Numbered from the stretch's first letter, positions 46,238 to 57,503 are shown. The stretch is 64,000 bases of DNA from Welwitschia mirabilis (GCA_051453625.1 JBOZIK010000001.1:57475794-57539793); one strand, 5' to 3'. Program-made: numbers and translations. The notes: a model not told the origin generated them from the letters alone.

Positions 46238-46337
46238 NNNNNNNNNNNNNNNNNNNNNNNNNNNNNNNNNNNNNNNNNNNNNNNNNNNNNNNNNNNNNNN
46301 NNNNNNNNNNNNNNNNNNNNNNNNNNNNNNNNNNNNN
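46238..46337. other. Assembly gap, exactly 100 N
   Basis: Round length, typical of a gap of unknown size. Confidence 0.99.
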
Positions 46338-46592
46338 ATATAGTACTTTCACATGATCATTTTAGTTTTTTATATTCTAGTGTTTTTTTGGGGTCTGATT
46401 AGGCAAGTTCATTTCTGAGCAACTTTTGATCTTATCATCTATTGATTAACAACATTAAATATACTTGACATTATCATAATCATTACCCACTTGAGTGGTA
46501 CTTTCTGAAATTTTTTACATTATGTCATGCATTATTAATCAAGTGATTTTATAATTTCTAGTAAGGGACTTTGCTAAATTTGAATTTTGAAT
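46338..46592 (+). repeat. Duplicated block, right copy
   Basis: It begins ATATAGTACTTTCACATGAT. Partner of 45980-46237. Confidence 0.8.
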
Positions 46593-47084
46593 AAGTAAAC
46601 AAACTTCTTCATGTTTCTACTTGTCTATTTTTTTATGTTTTCTTAGTTGTTTTATTTGAAATTTTTAAAGTCATTTATGTATCTTTTTCCACATAGTAAT
46701 TAGAAATTGATCATTTGGTAGTTTTATGATTGTCTTTTTATTTTCACTCATAGTTTTTATTCATAGGGGTTGTTTTTATTTTAGTACTTTTATTGATGTA
46801 TTTATTTTACTTTAATTGATGTATTCCTTTAATTTTTTGTTGATGTTTTTTTCCATTTCTTAGCTTTTAAGTTTGCATACGTCCACTTAGAAAATCTAGA
46901 ATGCTTATTAAGTTTGAGGCATATTTAAGGATTTGCTTTAGCACTAATTCTATTTCTTTAATGTTTTATCATGGCTTGATCATTTTTTACTTCCTTAAGC
47001 CTTTTCTATTTTTGATTCCTTTACCATCATCCCTTGGATGATGATTCTGAGCTTTTACCTATCTTTCATAATTTATGATGACTT

Positions 47085-47154
47085 TTTGAGGCTTCATTAT
47101 TACTATTCTTGATTATCTATTTGAGGCTTCATTATTACTATTCTTGATTATCTA
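47085..47154. repeat. Perfect tandem duplication of 35 bp
   Basis: TTTGAGGCTTCATTATTACT and the following 15 bases are repeated head to tail without a mismatch. It must be recent compared with the surrounding decay. Confidence 0.9.
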
Positions 47155-47821
47155 ATTCTACCTAGTCTTTACTATTTTTTCATAACCTTCTTTTTCTGGG
47201 TGTTGTTTCATCTATGTCATCTAGACAACTAGGTTCGTAACACAGCTCCTCTTAGCTTATTACAATATTGGATGTATTGATTCTTTTACAGGAGGGGGGA
47301 CAGGACCGATTTTTATGAAATCTTGAAGATATTTACACAAGACGTTTTTTTAATGGTTTATTAGTTAATATATGATTCGATATTACTTATATGATATGAA
47401 TTATAATTATTATTTAGTAGGCCACAGTACCATAGTTATAGAACTTTCTTATAGGTATGATCTAGGATACTCAAGAAACCATGAATAAGAGAAGTAACAT
47501 TATGATTTTTTTTTTTAAATTTGCCCTTGTACATTGTATTTAAAACTTACTAATGGATTTGTATACATCATTTTTGAGTTATCACTACTTAGTTTATACA
47601 CATCATTATAAGTATCACTATCCCTGATTATGCATACACATCATCATTATCTAAAGCTATTATTTTTTACATCCTATAACGATTATTGTGTATGACATTC
47701 AATTGTTATATGACGATGTGTTAAATGGTTTAATAAAAGGGTAACAAAAATATGAGTACCTGTATTTTTTTTTTTTTTAATGATCATGTTTGTAGACATT
47801 TGACTTTTATTCTGATTTTCC

Positions 47822-48350
47822 NNNNNNNNNNNNNNNNNNNNNNNNNNNNNNNNNNNNNNNNNNNNNNNNNNNNNNNNNNNNNNNNNNNNNNNNNNNNNNN
47901 NNNNNNNNNNNNNNNNNNNNNNNNNNNNNNNNNNNNNNNNNNNNNNNNNNNNNNNNNNNNNNNNNNNNNNNNNNNNNNNNNNNNNNNNNNNNNNNNNNNN
48001 NNNNNNNNNNNNNNNNNNNNNNNNNNNNNNNNNNNNNNNNNNNNNNNNNNNNNNNNNNNNNNNNNNNNNNNNNNNNNNNNNNNNNNNNNNNNNNNNNNNN
48101 NNNNNNNNNNNNNNNNNNNNNNNNNNNNNNNNNNNNNNNNNNNNNNNNNNNNNNNNNNNNNNNNNNNNNNNNNNNNNNNNNNNNNNNNNNNNNNNNNNNN
48201 NNNNNNNNNNNNNNNNNNNNNNNNNNNNNNNNNNNNNNNNNNNNNNNNNNNNNNNNNNNNNNNNNNNNNNNNNNNNNNNNNNNNNNNNNNNNNNNNNNNN
48301 NNNNNNNNNNNNNNNNNNNNNNNNNNNNNNNNNNNNNNNNNNNNNNNNNN
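47822..48350. other. Assembly gap, 529 N
   Basis: Gap in the copy D 3' region, preceded by a poly(T) run at about 47766. Confidence 0.99.
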
Positions 48351-48443
48351 TTTATGAACTCAATTTACACTTTCTTAATTACTGATTATCTTAGTAAAAT
48401 TGGCTCATAGTATTGTTGATCACTTACTTTGTCAGGAGTTGAC

Positions 48444-48462
48444 AAGGCTAAGTAGGAGTCTA
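48444..48462 (+). other. Polypurine tract of copy D
   Basis: AAGGCTAAGTAGGAGTCTA before the 3' LTR start TGATGC. Confidence 0.65.
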
Positions 48463-48697
48463 TGATGCAATGCCAATTTGTAGGAATTTAATGGGGTATT
48501 TTAAGTACTTTTATAGGACATGTGTATAGGTTTAAATGTTATTCTGATGATTATGAAGAGACGATGGGATAATCACTAAAACACACAATCCTTGCCATAT
48601 TTGAAGGCATTTTAGGCATATTCTGATACTTAGTGCTTTGAATGAAGATCAAAGAGGCAAAAGGCTAGGTTCTCTTAAGCTAGAAAGCTAAGAAAGA

Positions 48698-48740
48698 CTA
48701 TTTTCCCTACTATTATCCCCATGGTAGGTAGGATGATAAC
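48698..48740 (+). repeat. TGTCATCC-type imperfect palindrome, copy D 3' LTR
   Basis: TATTATCCCCATGGTAGGTA followed by GGATGATAAC. It is among the clearest cases. Confidence 0.6.
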
Positions 48741-48920
48741 ACTTTAGTAGCTATTTGGGATGCTGATGTGGACTAGACCTAAAAGCCAATGAGTTCTCTT
48801 TTTTAAAGAGGTGTCATTCCCAATGTTAGTTTCATGACATGTAGGACGAAAACACATTTGAATCTAATTGCAAGGCTGATTATGAAGCCAGAAGCTAATG
48901 ATTCATCTATTATTATGGGG

Positions 48921-48960
48921 CATTGTCCCTAGTGTCATCCCTACAACAGACAGGATAACA
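48921..48960 (+). repeat. TGTCATCC-type imperfect palindrome, copy D 3' LTR (third)
   Basis: CATTGTCCCTAGTGTCATCC then CTACAACAGACAGGATAACA. Confidence 0.6.
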
Positions 48961-49047
48961 CTAAAATGGCTTGTCGACTTTCATTTATTTCATTCATTTC
49001 TTTCTTAGGATTAAGCACATTGCCAGTGCTACTGTTACATCTTAAAA

Positions 49048-49076
49048 CCCCCTCCCCCCGGCCCCCTCCCCTCCTT
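49048..49076. repeat. C-run block, G-quadruplex-prone on the minus strand
   Basis: Four or more runs of three to six C within 29 bp, in a window that is otherwise about three-quarters A+T. On the minus strand the runs are G tracts. Confidence 0.8.
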
Positions 49077-49409
49077 CTTGATCCTCCTATCATCTTTGAT
49101 CCATAGGAAATTCTTGTGATAGGAGATTGAAGGGTGGGAGATCCATTCTTTGTCATTGTAAAGAGATGTCTTCCTTAGTGTTGGGCTATGCATCTTTCAT
49201 TGAGGTGTGGTTGCTCTGTAATCTAGATGCTGGTTCGCTTAATACAAACATTTTTCCTCTTTTATTTCTTTAATACTTTACATGTCTTTTATGAGTTATA
49301 TTGTTCTTGATTTGGTGATAGTTTTACTTATAATATAGGTCTTAAGAATAATGTTTATCAAGGCTAACGATATTAGTTTAGGTGCATTTTTAAGGTTAAC
49401 TTGCATTAT

Positions 49410-51057
49410 TATAAAGTTTGCTTTTAACATCTTACGGAGATGACAATATGATAGAAGAGCTCTAATAATATAGTGTAGTGTCTAAAAATTTTACTCTTAT
49501 TATGTTAGAGTTATGATGTAACATTTTCAACATCATCATCTTGATTTGTTAATTAGTATATTGGAGCTAAAGTTTACTAGTTATGATAGATATGTATATG
49601 TGAAGGAGTATCATGGCCAACAAATTTCTATTTGCACTTAACTAAGAATTTATTTGGGCCTGAGACCACTAGTGTAAGGTGCTATAGTTGAATAAGGATC
49701 CTATGAGCCATACCACCTTGACAATGTGTATTAGATAGGATCCAATAGGGAGTTTAATCTTGTGGATTTTAGACATAAGATGATGGATATGAGTTAATAC
49801 TGCAAATTAGATTTATTTTTAAACAAAAGGGTCCACTAACAAAATTGAACTAGGAACCTCTAAGTTATGGATCCTTTGTTATAACCAATTTATCCACTTG
49901 CTGTGTTGTTATGCAAATGCGTCATAATGCACTTTCTAACATGGAGTTATTATTGATTAACATTTTCCAAAGGATGGATTTTCACATGGATTTCAAGAGG
50001 TCTTGTTTTTTTATGATGTGGCACCCGCGACTAAGGTGGTAGCTTTGGTTTCCACCATGATTCGAGACGCGGCTATGTCCACATTGACTACGATGTTTTG
50101 CTGCATTTTCGTAGCTATCAACTATATTAACATGGCCAGTTGACATGGTAGTATGGTTGACAGCCGCATTTTGCACGTAGCAATGCACTTGGCCATGCGT
50201 AAATAGATAGGAGCGAGCAATAGCGAGTAGGGTCAATGCGTTGGGATGGTGGTGGCGATCTACAGAGTCAGGAAGGTGAACCGCAGATAAGCAGTGTGGG
50301 AGACAAAGTGCAGGAGCAGACGATGCATTCAGATCAACTCGCCGGTGCAGGATGAGCGCGAGAAGTCAAGAAAGAAGGCACTGTGAAAAGCAGCATGCAG
50401 AGTAGTGGGACAGCAAGGGTATGAAGCAGATAGTGCATGAGCAGGCAGAGATGCACACAGGAAATGTAGATATTACAGTATAGTGCAGAGGCGCATAAAG
50501 GATCAAATATATGCATTGGTAAAAAGGGGCATGCAGACGGGCAGGAAAAGGCGAGGCAAAAGTAGATAGGAATATGGTAAGATGTAAGGAAGCGTGAAGA
50601 GGAACGTGATGAGAGCAGCACACAGAGGAGTAGGGATGCAGTGCAGACAATCAGTGAGGGGCGCAGTTTAGCATAAACAAGGAGCGCCGAAGGGCACGGA
50701 TGCCGCGACAGGCTCAGTGCAGCTGCGGTGAAGATACCAGCACAGAGTCATGGGATAGGTAGTTGTGAAGAGTGCAAACTATGTGCATGGGCAGTGCAGA
50801 AAAGGGTAAACGACACGGGTGGAGGACAGCGGCTATGGAGGAGAAGGCTAGCATGGAGCACAGGCAAGAGGCAGTGCAGGGACAACGTGAGTGTTGGTGG
50901 AAGAAGAAGGAAGGATCGCTGCAGTGGAAGGGCCTGACGTCAGAAGGAAAATCAGATCAAGAGAATTTGAATTGCTTCTTGCCAAAAGCATTAAGCCACA
51001 ACACCAACTTTTGCTTTTGTTTGAATGGATACTAAAATTTGTAGATAGACGCCAACA
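49410..51057 (-). repeat. Left LTR (3' LTR) of element E
   Basis: From TATAAAGTTTG (right LTR: TGTAAAGTTTG) to GCCAACA, consistent with TG...CA ends. The central part, about 50000-50950, is much richer in G and C than anything else in the window. Compared with the right LTR it lacks about 23 bp near its left end and has an extra 70 bp at 50986-51055 between two GCCAA repeats. Open frames at 50334-50650, 50728-50937 and 50772-51035 lie in the GC-rich part and are not considered genes. Confidence 0.78.
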
Positions 51058-53155
51058 TTAGGGGATCTCAGGATTAATTTGCCCAAGCTTTTCTTAAAAG
51101 ATTAAATGCCTTGTTGATGATGTGTTTGCAAGAAGCTCTGGGAACAAAATGTTTCCCTAAGTATCCAGTGGCTGAGCCTCTCTAAATTCTAGCGCTTGTC
51201 CACTTCTAAGGGGACACATCAGTATTTATTTGAAATGATAACTCATGTAAGAGGATTGCATAACAAGGTGATATTGACTATGGTTTAATTGCTAACATGG
51301 AAAGGTAATAAATTAACTATAACCCAAGGGCTAACAATCACTTAACCATTTATACTAAAGCTATCTTCAAGACAACCCATTACCATTTTTATAACTAGAA
51401 GTTATTGAGTTAATTAATAATTTACTTCATGTCAATATTTAAATCCAAGGAAATATATATATGCATGTCTGTGATTTGCTCAAAGAAAAATAACTCTTAA
51501 AGGACAAATATTACATATATCCCATAATTAATTTTTATAAGTCCAAATAAACATATTATACCTATAAACAATATTCATTGTCAAGAATAAGCTTGAATAA
51601 ATCCATCACATAGGACTTCAACAGTATCTCTCAATTAACTCTTTGTCAAGAAGAAGAAAACTAACTCAAAAAAATCTCATCTAATTAAATATAAGTCTAT
51701 GTTTCCAAGTAAACTTAAGTAAAATATTGACATCATGCCAACAAGTAACACAAGCTTGAAATCACAAAAGTCTTCTAACTAATAACATCCATTAGAGAAG
51801 AAAGCACATAAGATGACACTTAGTTTTTCATTGCATCCTTAGCTCTCTTATGCATCTCCAGTTGCATTAGTTCCTACATATGCAATTATGATGTGAGAAC
51901 TATTATCTAACATACTTCCCAATGTGGCATAAGGCAAAGAAATAGCTAGGTAAGGGTTCCTAGATAAGGTAAAGCCTACATTACCAGGGACATGACCATA
52001 ACCACTCATTAATTAGAATTATCTTATTTAATGTTATCTCATAACATATTCAAGTAAGCCAATTGCACATAACCAGAAGGGATTAAGATTACCATAATTG
52101 GGCACATATCTTTCCCTTTCTTCCTAGAGGTGTGGTCTCATGGCCGTGGGACTCACAACAGAGAGTGTCACTTCCTGAGGTTTGAACAACTGATTACCTT
52201 GGCTAAATTTAACTTTCTTACTTAATATCAATGTCAATGGTCAATAAGATGATCATGTGCAAGGCTTACAAAAAAGGGTAGTCAATAGCTTAGGATTCAC
52301 ATGAAATGTTGGTTCTACAAACTCATAGAAGACTTTCAAAAGATATCAATAGAAAATTATAAGGCTCAAGACATATTGCATTCATTCAAAATTTACAAAA
52401 TCTAAATGTAAAAGAAAGAAATTCAACAAATCATACAAGTATTTACAAAGAAGGGTAAGGACCACACCTATTCTAGCTAAAGTCTAAGGTATTCCTAGTT
52501 GCTTTCAAGCTCCACATGATTACAATTACAAGGTATACACTTATGAGTTTCATAACTAGGGAACGTAGGTATTTATAATCATAGGACTAATAGTGGAACT
52601 AGTAATAAGGCTTAAGTTCTACCGATAGTTTAGGTTTCCTTTATCCATTCTTTCCAAGCCTAGCCACTGGGTGAAATTAAAAATATAATAATATTTCATA
52701 AATAAATCTGAATGCATGAGATAAATTACAAGAGCAATTACTTCAAATCACGTATAATTACTATTACATGGACAAATATAGTTAAAAGAAATCTATATCG
52801 AAGCTGCCGTTAGTTTCCAATATAAGTTAAGTAATCTAATGTTAAACTGCATCAATAGAAAAATATGCATAAGCAATAATAAATTTCATAGTTAACTTAA
52901 TATTTTAATCAATTAGCTAAATCTACTAACTATAGTTAATCTTTTAATAAATTCTAATTAATATCATGTAAGTTATTTAGTTTTACTATTACTTTTATTT
53001 AAAATCACTATTTCTAAATAAATTAGAAACTAGATCCTTTATTATTATAAATTTTTGAAATTTAAATTAACTATCTAATTGACTAAAAAGGTTTTCTAAC
53101 CTTATGGTAGAGGTTTCCTCTTGGAAACATGCCAATAACTTAAGTTTCCACTGTA
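51058..53155 (-). other. 3' non-coding region of element E
   Basis: About 2.1 kb between the left LTR and the chromodomain. No protein motif or second ORF was found. Short inverted or tandem features were not evident. Confidence 0.5.
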
Positions 53156-53340
53156 AGATATCATCCCTTATCTCCCACATTGCCTCATCATCGGTCTGTC
53201 CTGACCACTTAATCTTCTACAAATTAACTATCTTTTCCTAAAGTACCATATCCTTTTGATCTAATAATTTCATTAGTTGAGCTTCTATAGAGTAATCAAG
53301 AAGTATAGTAATATCTTAATCTAGTTTAATCTTCATTCCA
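53156..53340 (-). pseudogene. Element E chromodomain remnant
   Basis: Minus strand: ILLDYSIEAQLMKLLDQKDM, two stops around EKIVNL, then IKWSGQTDDEAMWEIRDDIL. The W-(5 to 8)-E-A-x-W-E pattern is the conserved part of the chromodomain carried at the end of chromovirus integrases, thought to guide insertion to certain chromatin. The aromatic cage could not be fully checked. Confidence 0.6.
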
Positions 53341-54560
53341 TCATAAATACATTCCTCAACAACAATACGTGGAAGACATTACGCAACATGAATAATTATG
53401 ATGGTAGGGCCAATTCATAAGCCATAGGTCTAATTCTTTTGATCACTTGGTAAGGCTCTATAAATCTTAGGGCCAACTTCCCTTTCTTTCCAAATATAAA
53501 GACTTTTTTGAAGAGGGAACATTTGTGAAATACATGATCACCTTCTTAAAACTCTAGTTGCCTTCTATGCTAGTTCGCATACTTCGCTTTTCTATCCTTC
53601 ACTGCTTGTAGTCTCTTCCTAATTTGCCTAACTTTTTCTTCTAAATTTTAAGTAGATGAAACTTGCAATATCTTTTAATCTACTACATCAAACTAAGAAA
53701 CTAGAGTCCTACATACCCTTCCATATGAGGCTTCAAACGATGCACATTTAATTAATTCTTAGTAACTATTATTGTATATAAACTCCACTAATGGAAAATG
53801 ATCTACCTAGGCTCCTCTAAAGTCTAAAATAGCCATTCTTAATAAGTCCTCTAGTATCTAATTCATCCTCTCAGTCTATCCATTAGTTTGGGGATGGAAA
53901 GTTGTACTCAGATTTAGCTTTGTACCCAATTCCTTATGAAAGGTTGTCTAAAATCTGGAGGTGAATTTACTATTTCTATTTAAAATTATTACCTTAGGAA
54001 CTCCATGCAGTTTAATAATATTCTTAACATACTCCCTTGTAATTTGCTTAGTTGTCTCTATTTTCTTAAATGGATAGAAATGTACACTTTTAATCAAGAG
54101 ATCTACTATGATAAAAATAGAATTATATCCTTCTTTGGTCTTAGGCAATCCTGTAATAAAATCCATGTCTATCATATCCCATTTCCACTCTAAAACACTA
54201 TGAGGACAAAGAAGTCCTGTTGGATGCTTGTGCTCAATTTTGATTAAATAACATGTTATACAGTTAGGTACATACTTAGCTATCTCTGATTTCATCCCTG
54301 ATCACCATTAAAATTGCTTAATATCCTTGTACATATTATGAACTCCTGGATGAATAGCATACTTAGTTGCATGAAACTCTTCAAAGATTAGGCATTTATT
54401 TTGTATCGCATCAGGAGAAACAACCATTTCTAAATAGCATATCAATTTCCCTCTTGAAATGATAAATCTTTTCAAATTGGTTTTTATAACTCTTTTACAT
54501 AAAGGGAAATTTTGCTACACTTCTTGGATTAGGTTGTGTAACTCATTATTTACCCTTAAA
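53341..54560 (-). pseudogene. Element E integrase
   Basis: Zinc-binding region: KYAIHPGVHNMYKDIKQF near 54320-54370 and CITCYLIKIEHKHPTG near 54215-54265, giving an HHCC domain with the expected His and Cys. The core begins in the open frame 53948-54295: WDMIDMDFITGLPKTKEGYN (first Asp present). KSVHFYPF follows, then VPKVIILNRNSKFTSRFW, in which the second catalytic Asp is Asn. STTFHPQTNG is followed by a stop at a Gln, then TERMN with the Glu present (53861-53880). The C-terminal domain KGKLALRFIEPYQVIKRI lies near 53430-53490. Integrase joins cDNA to host DNA; this copy would be inactive. Confidence 0.85.
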
Positions 54561-55020
54561 TTAGAGAGTAAATTTCGTCTTCTGCTCAAGGTATCATCTA
54601 CTACATTTGCCTTTCCTACATGATAATTTACTATTAGATCATAATCCTATAAAAATTCTACCCAACACCTCTACTTAAGATTTATATTTGGTTATGTATG
54701 AATATATTTTAAGCTCTTATGATCCATCCAAATTTCTATTTGTTCATCATAAAGGTAATTGTTTCATATTTTTAACATATAAATAACTTCTGCTAGCTCT
54801 AAGTTATGAATAGAATAATTATTCTCATGGTTCTTTAGTTACTTAGATGCATAAGCTATCACCTTGTCATCTTGCATCAAGATTGCTCCTAAGCCTTCAC
54901 CAGAGGCATCTGTGTAAATTGTATAATGTTTTCCTAGTTTAGGCATTCTCAAAACTAGTGCTGAGATAAGAATTGTCTTTAATGCTTGAAAAGCTTCATC
55001 ACACCATTTGATCCCTTCAA
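54561..55020 (-). pseudogene. Element E RNase H
   Basis: Minus strand: EGIKWCDEAFQALKTIL near 54970-55015, KHYTIYTDASGEGLGAILMQ at about 54880-54935 (catalytic Asp in T-D-A-S present), KVIAYASK with a stop, NNYSIHNLELAEVIYMLKIW (catalytic Glu present), DHKSLKYIHT, then VEFLWDYDL-like and VGKANVVDDTLSRR near 54590-54630 with the last Asp-Ala block slightly changed. RNase H removes template RNA. Most catalytic residues remain but stops interrupt the frame. Confidence 0.82.
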
Positions 55021-55830
55021 ACTATTTACTCTTTCTTAGTAAGGAAGTTAAGGGAGAAGCTACCTTAGAAAAATTTCTAATAAATCTCTTATAATACTTG
55101 GCAAGGTCAAGAAAACTTCTTACTTTTGCTACTGATTTAGGCTTAGGCCAGTCCACAACATCTTGAACTTCATCTTCATCCACACTAAATCCTTCTTCAA
55201 AAATTACACGTCCCAAAAATTTAACCTTAAATAACCAAAACTCACACTTATTAGGATTTTCATAAAAATGATTTTTTTGTAAGGTATCAAGTACTATCCT
55301 CAAATGCTTCTCACGAGCCTCTTTAGTTGGGGAATATACTAGAACATAATTGATGAAAATCACAATAAAATCATCTAAGTAGGCTTGGAAAATATGTTCA
55401 TTATAGCCATGAACGCTGTAGATGCATTAGTAAGGTCAAACAAAACTACTCTAAACTCATTATGCTCATATCTCATACAGAAGACTATCTTAAAGGCATC
55501 CTCTTCCTTGATTTTGAGTTGATGGTATTCTAGTTTAAGATCAATCTTAGAAAATACCTTCGCATACTTGAATTGATCAAATAAATCATTTATTCTAGGC
55601 AAAGGGTAATTATTCCTTATGGTAACTTTATTTAAGATCCTGAAGTCCACACACAACCTTAAACTTTTATCCTTGTTTTTAACAAATAAAACTAGTGCAT
55701 CCCATGGTGATATACTTGGCCTAATTAATCCCTTATGTAATAAATTTGGGTATTCAACTCTACTAGTTGAATTGGAGATATTCTATTGTATTCTTTTGAG
55801 ATTAATTCATCATTTAGCTTAAGAGATATT
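55021..55830 (-). pseudogene. Element E reverse transcriptase
   Basis: Two open frames joined by a frameshift near 55375. The upstream frame (55656-55375) reads [40 protein letters not shown] (first catalytic Asp present) and [17 protein letters not shown]. The downstream frame (55363-55022) starts IFINYVLVYS, where the family's F-I-D-D-I-L-V-Y-S has lost both Asp (Asn and Tyr instead). It continues to KFLGRVIFEEGFSVDEDEVQ and SFLDLAKYYKRFIRNFSKVA, the thumb and connection. Length and order are those of a normal Ty3/gypsy RT, which copies the RNA into cDNA. Loss of the catalytic pair and the frameshift make it inactive. Confidence 0.88.
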
Positions 55831-56460
55831 TCAAAATCTTTAGTTTTATTTAGATGATATCCTGGTAGCTATTCTGGAAATAAGCTTGTATACTCCTTCA
55901 CAACTGATATATCTACAACCTTTTTTTGGGCTTGGAGGGAGAATAGGAATCTAACCATTCTAAAGATTTCCTTTCTCCTTACTTCTTTCATCATTTGCTT
56001 CTTACTTATCAATCTTTCAGTAGTGGGTCTAGAGATAATAGGTAATTAGACCTTTTCAATGGATGATCTCAATGTAGTGACTTGCCTAGAGCAGCAATTG
56101 ATCTGGCTCTATTTTCCTATAGCCAATTCAGATCTAAGATAACATCAAAGTAACCCAACTTCAAAATTAAAAATTAAACCTAAAAAGTATAACCTCCAAT
56201 GGTAACATAGCATCTAGGAGTTTTACCAAGAGCTCTAATAGTACTACCATCTAGGAGTTATACAGTTACTCTAATTTCATCATGTACTATCATAAATAAC
56301 TTCTGAGACATAAAAAGGGATATAAAGGAATCTATTTCCCTTGGATCTAATAAAATACTTACAGGAACATTAAGTAGGATACCTATAGTTTTCAGGATCA
56401 CTGATGGTTGAGTATCTTTCTTAGATATGGATGCATACAATTTCTTGACATCCACTGCTT
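55831..56460 (-). pseudogene. Element E protease
   Basis: The open frame 56455-56258 reads PVSILLDPREIDSFISLFMS. This fits the gypsy aspartic protease core, in which a D-S/T-G-A site is followed by xSFIS. Here the Asp remains but the next residues are changed, so the enzyme is inactive. Downstream towards RT (56250-55831) the frame is broken; RKEIFRMVRF, VVKEYTSLFPE and SLKLNDELISKEYN lead into the RT. Confidence 0.65.
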
Positions 56461-57386
56461 CTTGTTATTATCTCCTCTTTTTAGAATAGTTTCTAAGCAA
56501 ATTGAGTCCTCCACAATTATAACATTTAGTGGTTTTAGGGTCTTGCAGCTTGCAAAATTAGATGATGGTGCCACAAGTACCTTTCCTCTTACTTGGGGTT
56601 GTTTTACCTCCATTTTGTTTACTCTTGCAGTCTCATGCTGACCCCTACCTCTGGCTACTCTTGTGATTTTAAAGAAGGGCCTTTCTCTAGATTGGAATCC
56701 CCTCTATTCCTGTGGGTTTTCTTGTTTATCCTTGAAATTCCTACTACTGCTCCATAATTCCTCAATAAGACTAGCCTTTTCTAAGGCTTGAGTGAACGTC
56801 CCCGGCTAGAATATCTTGACTTGCCTCTGAATTATGGGGTGTAGTCTAGCCACCAACCTTCATATCTTATCTACCTTAGTAGTATCTATCTCAGGCACAT
56901 ATCTTAAAAGTTTCATGAACTTGTTTTCATACTAGGCCACTATCATGAATCCCTACTTGAGGTTGTAGAATTCCTCAACCTTAGCATTCATGTAGTATTC
57001 TGAAATATACCTAGTCTAAATAATTCCTTGAAATTCTCCCAAGACAACTATTTAAGGAAGGTAGGTTGTGTCTTTTTTTCATTTCATCATAGAGCTACAT
57101 TTGCTCTTAGTTGATGTACGAATAAAATGGCCTTCTATTCAAATGTAAAATTGAACAACCCCAATTCCCTACTAATAGTGATCAACTAGACTTCTGCTTC
57201 AACTAGATTATCAGATCCTTCAAAGGTTGGAGGATTCATTTATCTAAACTACATCATTAACTTCCAATATACATCCTCATTAGTTCTATCAGCTCTCCTT
57301 TCTTAGAGCCCATCAACTAAGTGGTGCATGATAGTTACTAAGGATCTCACATCTGAGGGTGATGGTATTGCTCTTCTTGGAGGCAT
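56461..57386 (-). pseudogene. Element E gag
   Basis: A start codon at 57386 is followed by PPRRAIPSPSDVRSLV. The retrotransposon gag core follows: NPPTFEGSDNLVEAE near 57185-57235, EQKAILFVHQLRANVALWWN with stops at the Trp codons near 57110-57150, WENFKELF near 57030, FYNLKQGFMIV and FMKLLRYVPE near 56900-56990, QALEKASLIEEL near 56760-56800. It ends with a degenerate zinc knuckle containing CYNCGG in one reading near 56510-56530. The protein would coat the RNA in virus-like particles. The start is chosen because it lies about 95 bp after the primer site and gives the expected domain distance. Confidence 0.8.
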
Positions 57387-57480
57387 GTCTCACTCTTGTC
57401 AAAATTTTCAATGAGGGGAGTCAAAATAAATATTAGATAAAATTTGCCATGTAAAAAGAAAAAAAAAAGTCTAATTCCTT

Positions 57481-57503
57481 AACCTAACGCTCTAATAACA
57501 AAA
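57481..57503 (-). other. Primer-binding site of element E
   Basis: Minus strand TTGTTATTAGAGCGTTAGG corresponds to TGGTATCAGAGC, complementary to initiator Met-tRNA. It lies directly after the LTR end TTTACA with a 2-3 base spacer. Confidence 0.75.

Larger units (their letters stand above)
45321..48443 (+). other. 3' untranslated region of copy D
   Basis: Aligns with copies A and C at 45340-46000. It contains a GA-rich tract, a duplicated 255-bp block on both sides of a 100-N gap, a perfect 35-bp tandem duplication, and a 529-N gap (47822-48350). No gene was seen. Confidence 0.6.
41131..49409 (+). mobile_element. Gypsy Athila/Tat-family relative, copy D (no visible pol), 3' LTR truncated
   Basis: It shares LTR design, primer-site region, leader palindromes, 3' untranslated region and polypurine tract with copies A-C. 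The 6-kb interior shows only an acidic gag-like coding remnant and non-coding DNA. RT, RNase H and integrase were not seen in the about 4.5 kb of resolved interior, although 1.5 kb is N. This suggests a non-autonomous derivative. Its 3' LTR stops at 49409, where element E begins. The left flank is copia RT. No target duplication can be checked because the right end is missing. Confidence 0.7.
48463..49409 (+). repeat. 3' LTR of copy D, truncated by element E
   Basis: Aligns with 41131 to about 42077 of the 5' LTR. The last roughly 365 bp are missing. Palindromes lie at 48698-48740, 48811-48852 and 48921-48960. The TATA position is replaced by a C-run block (49048-49076). Confidence 0.8.
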
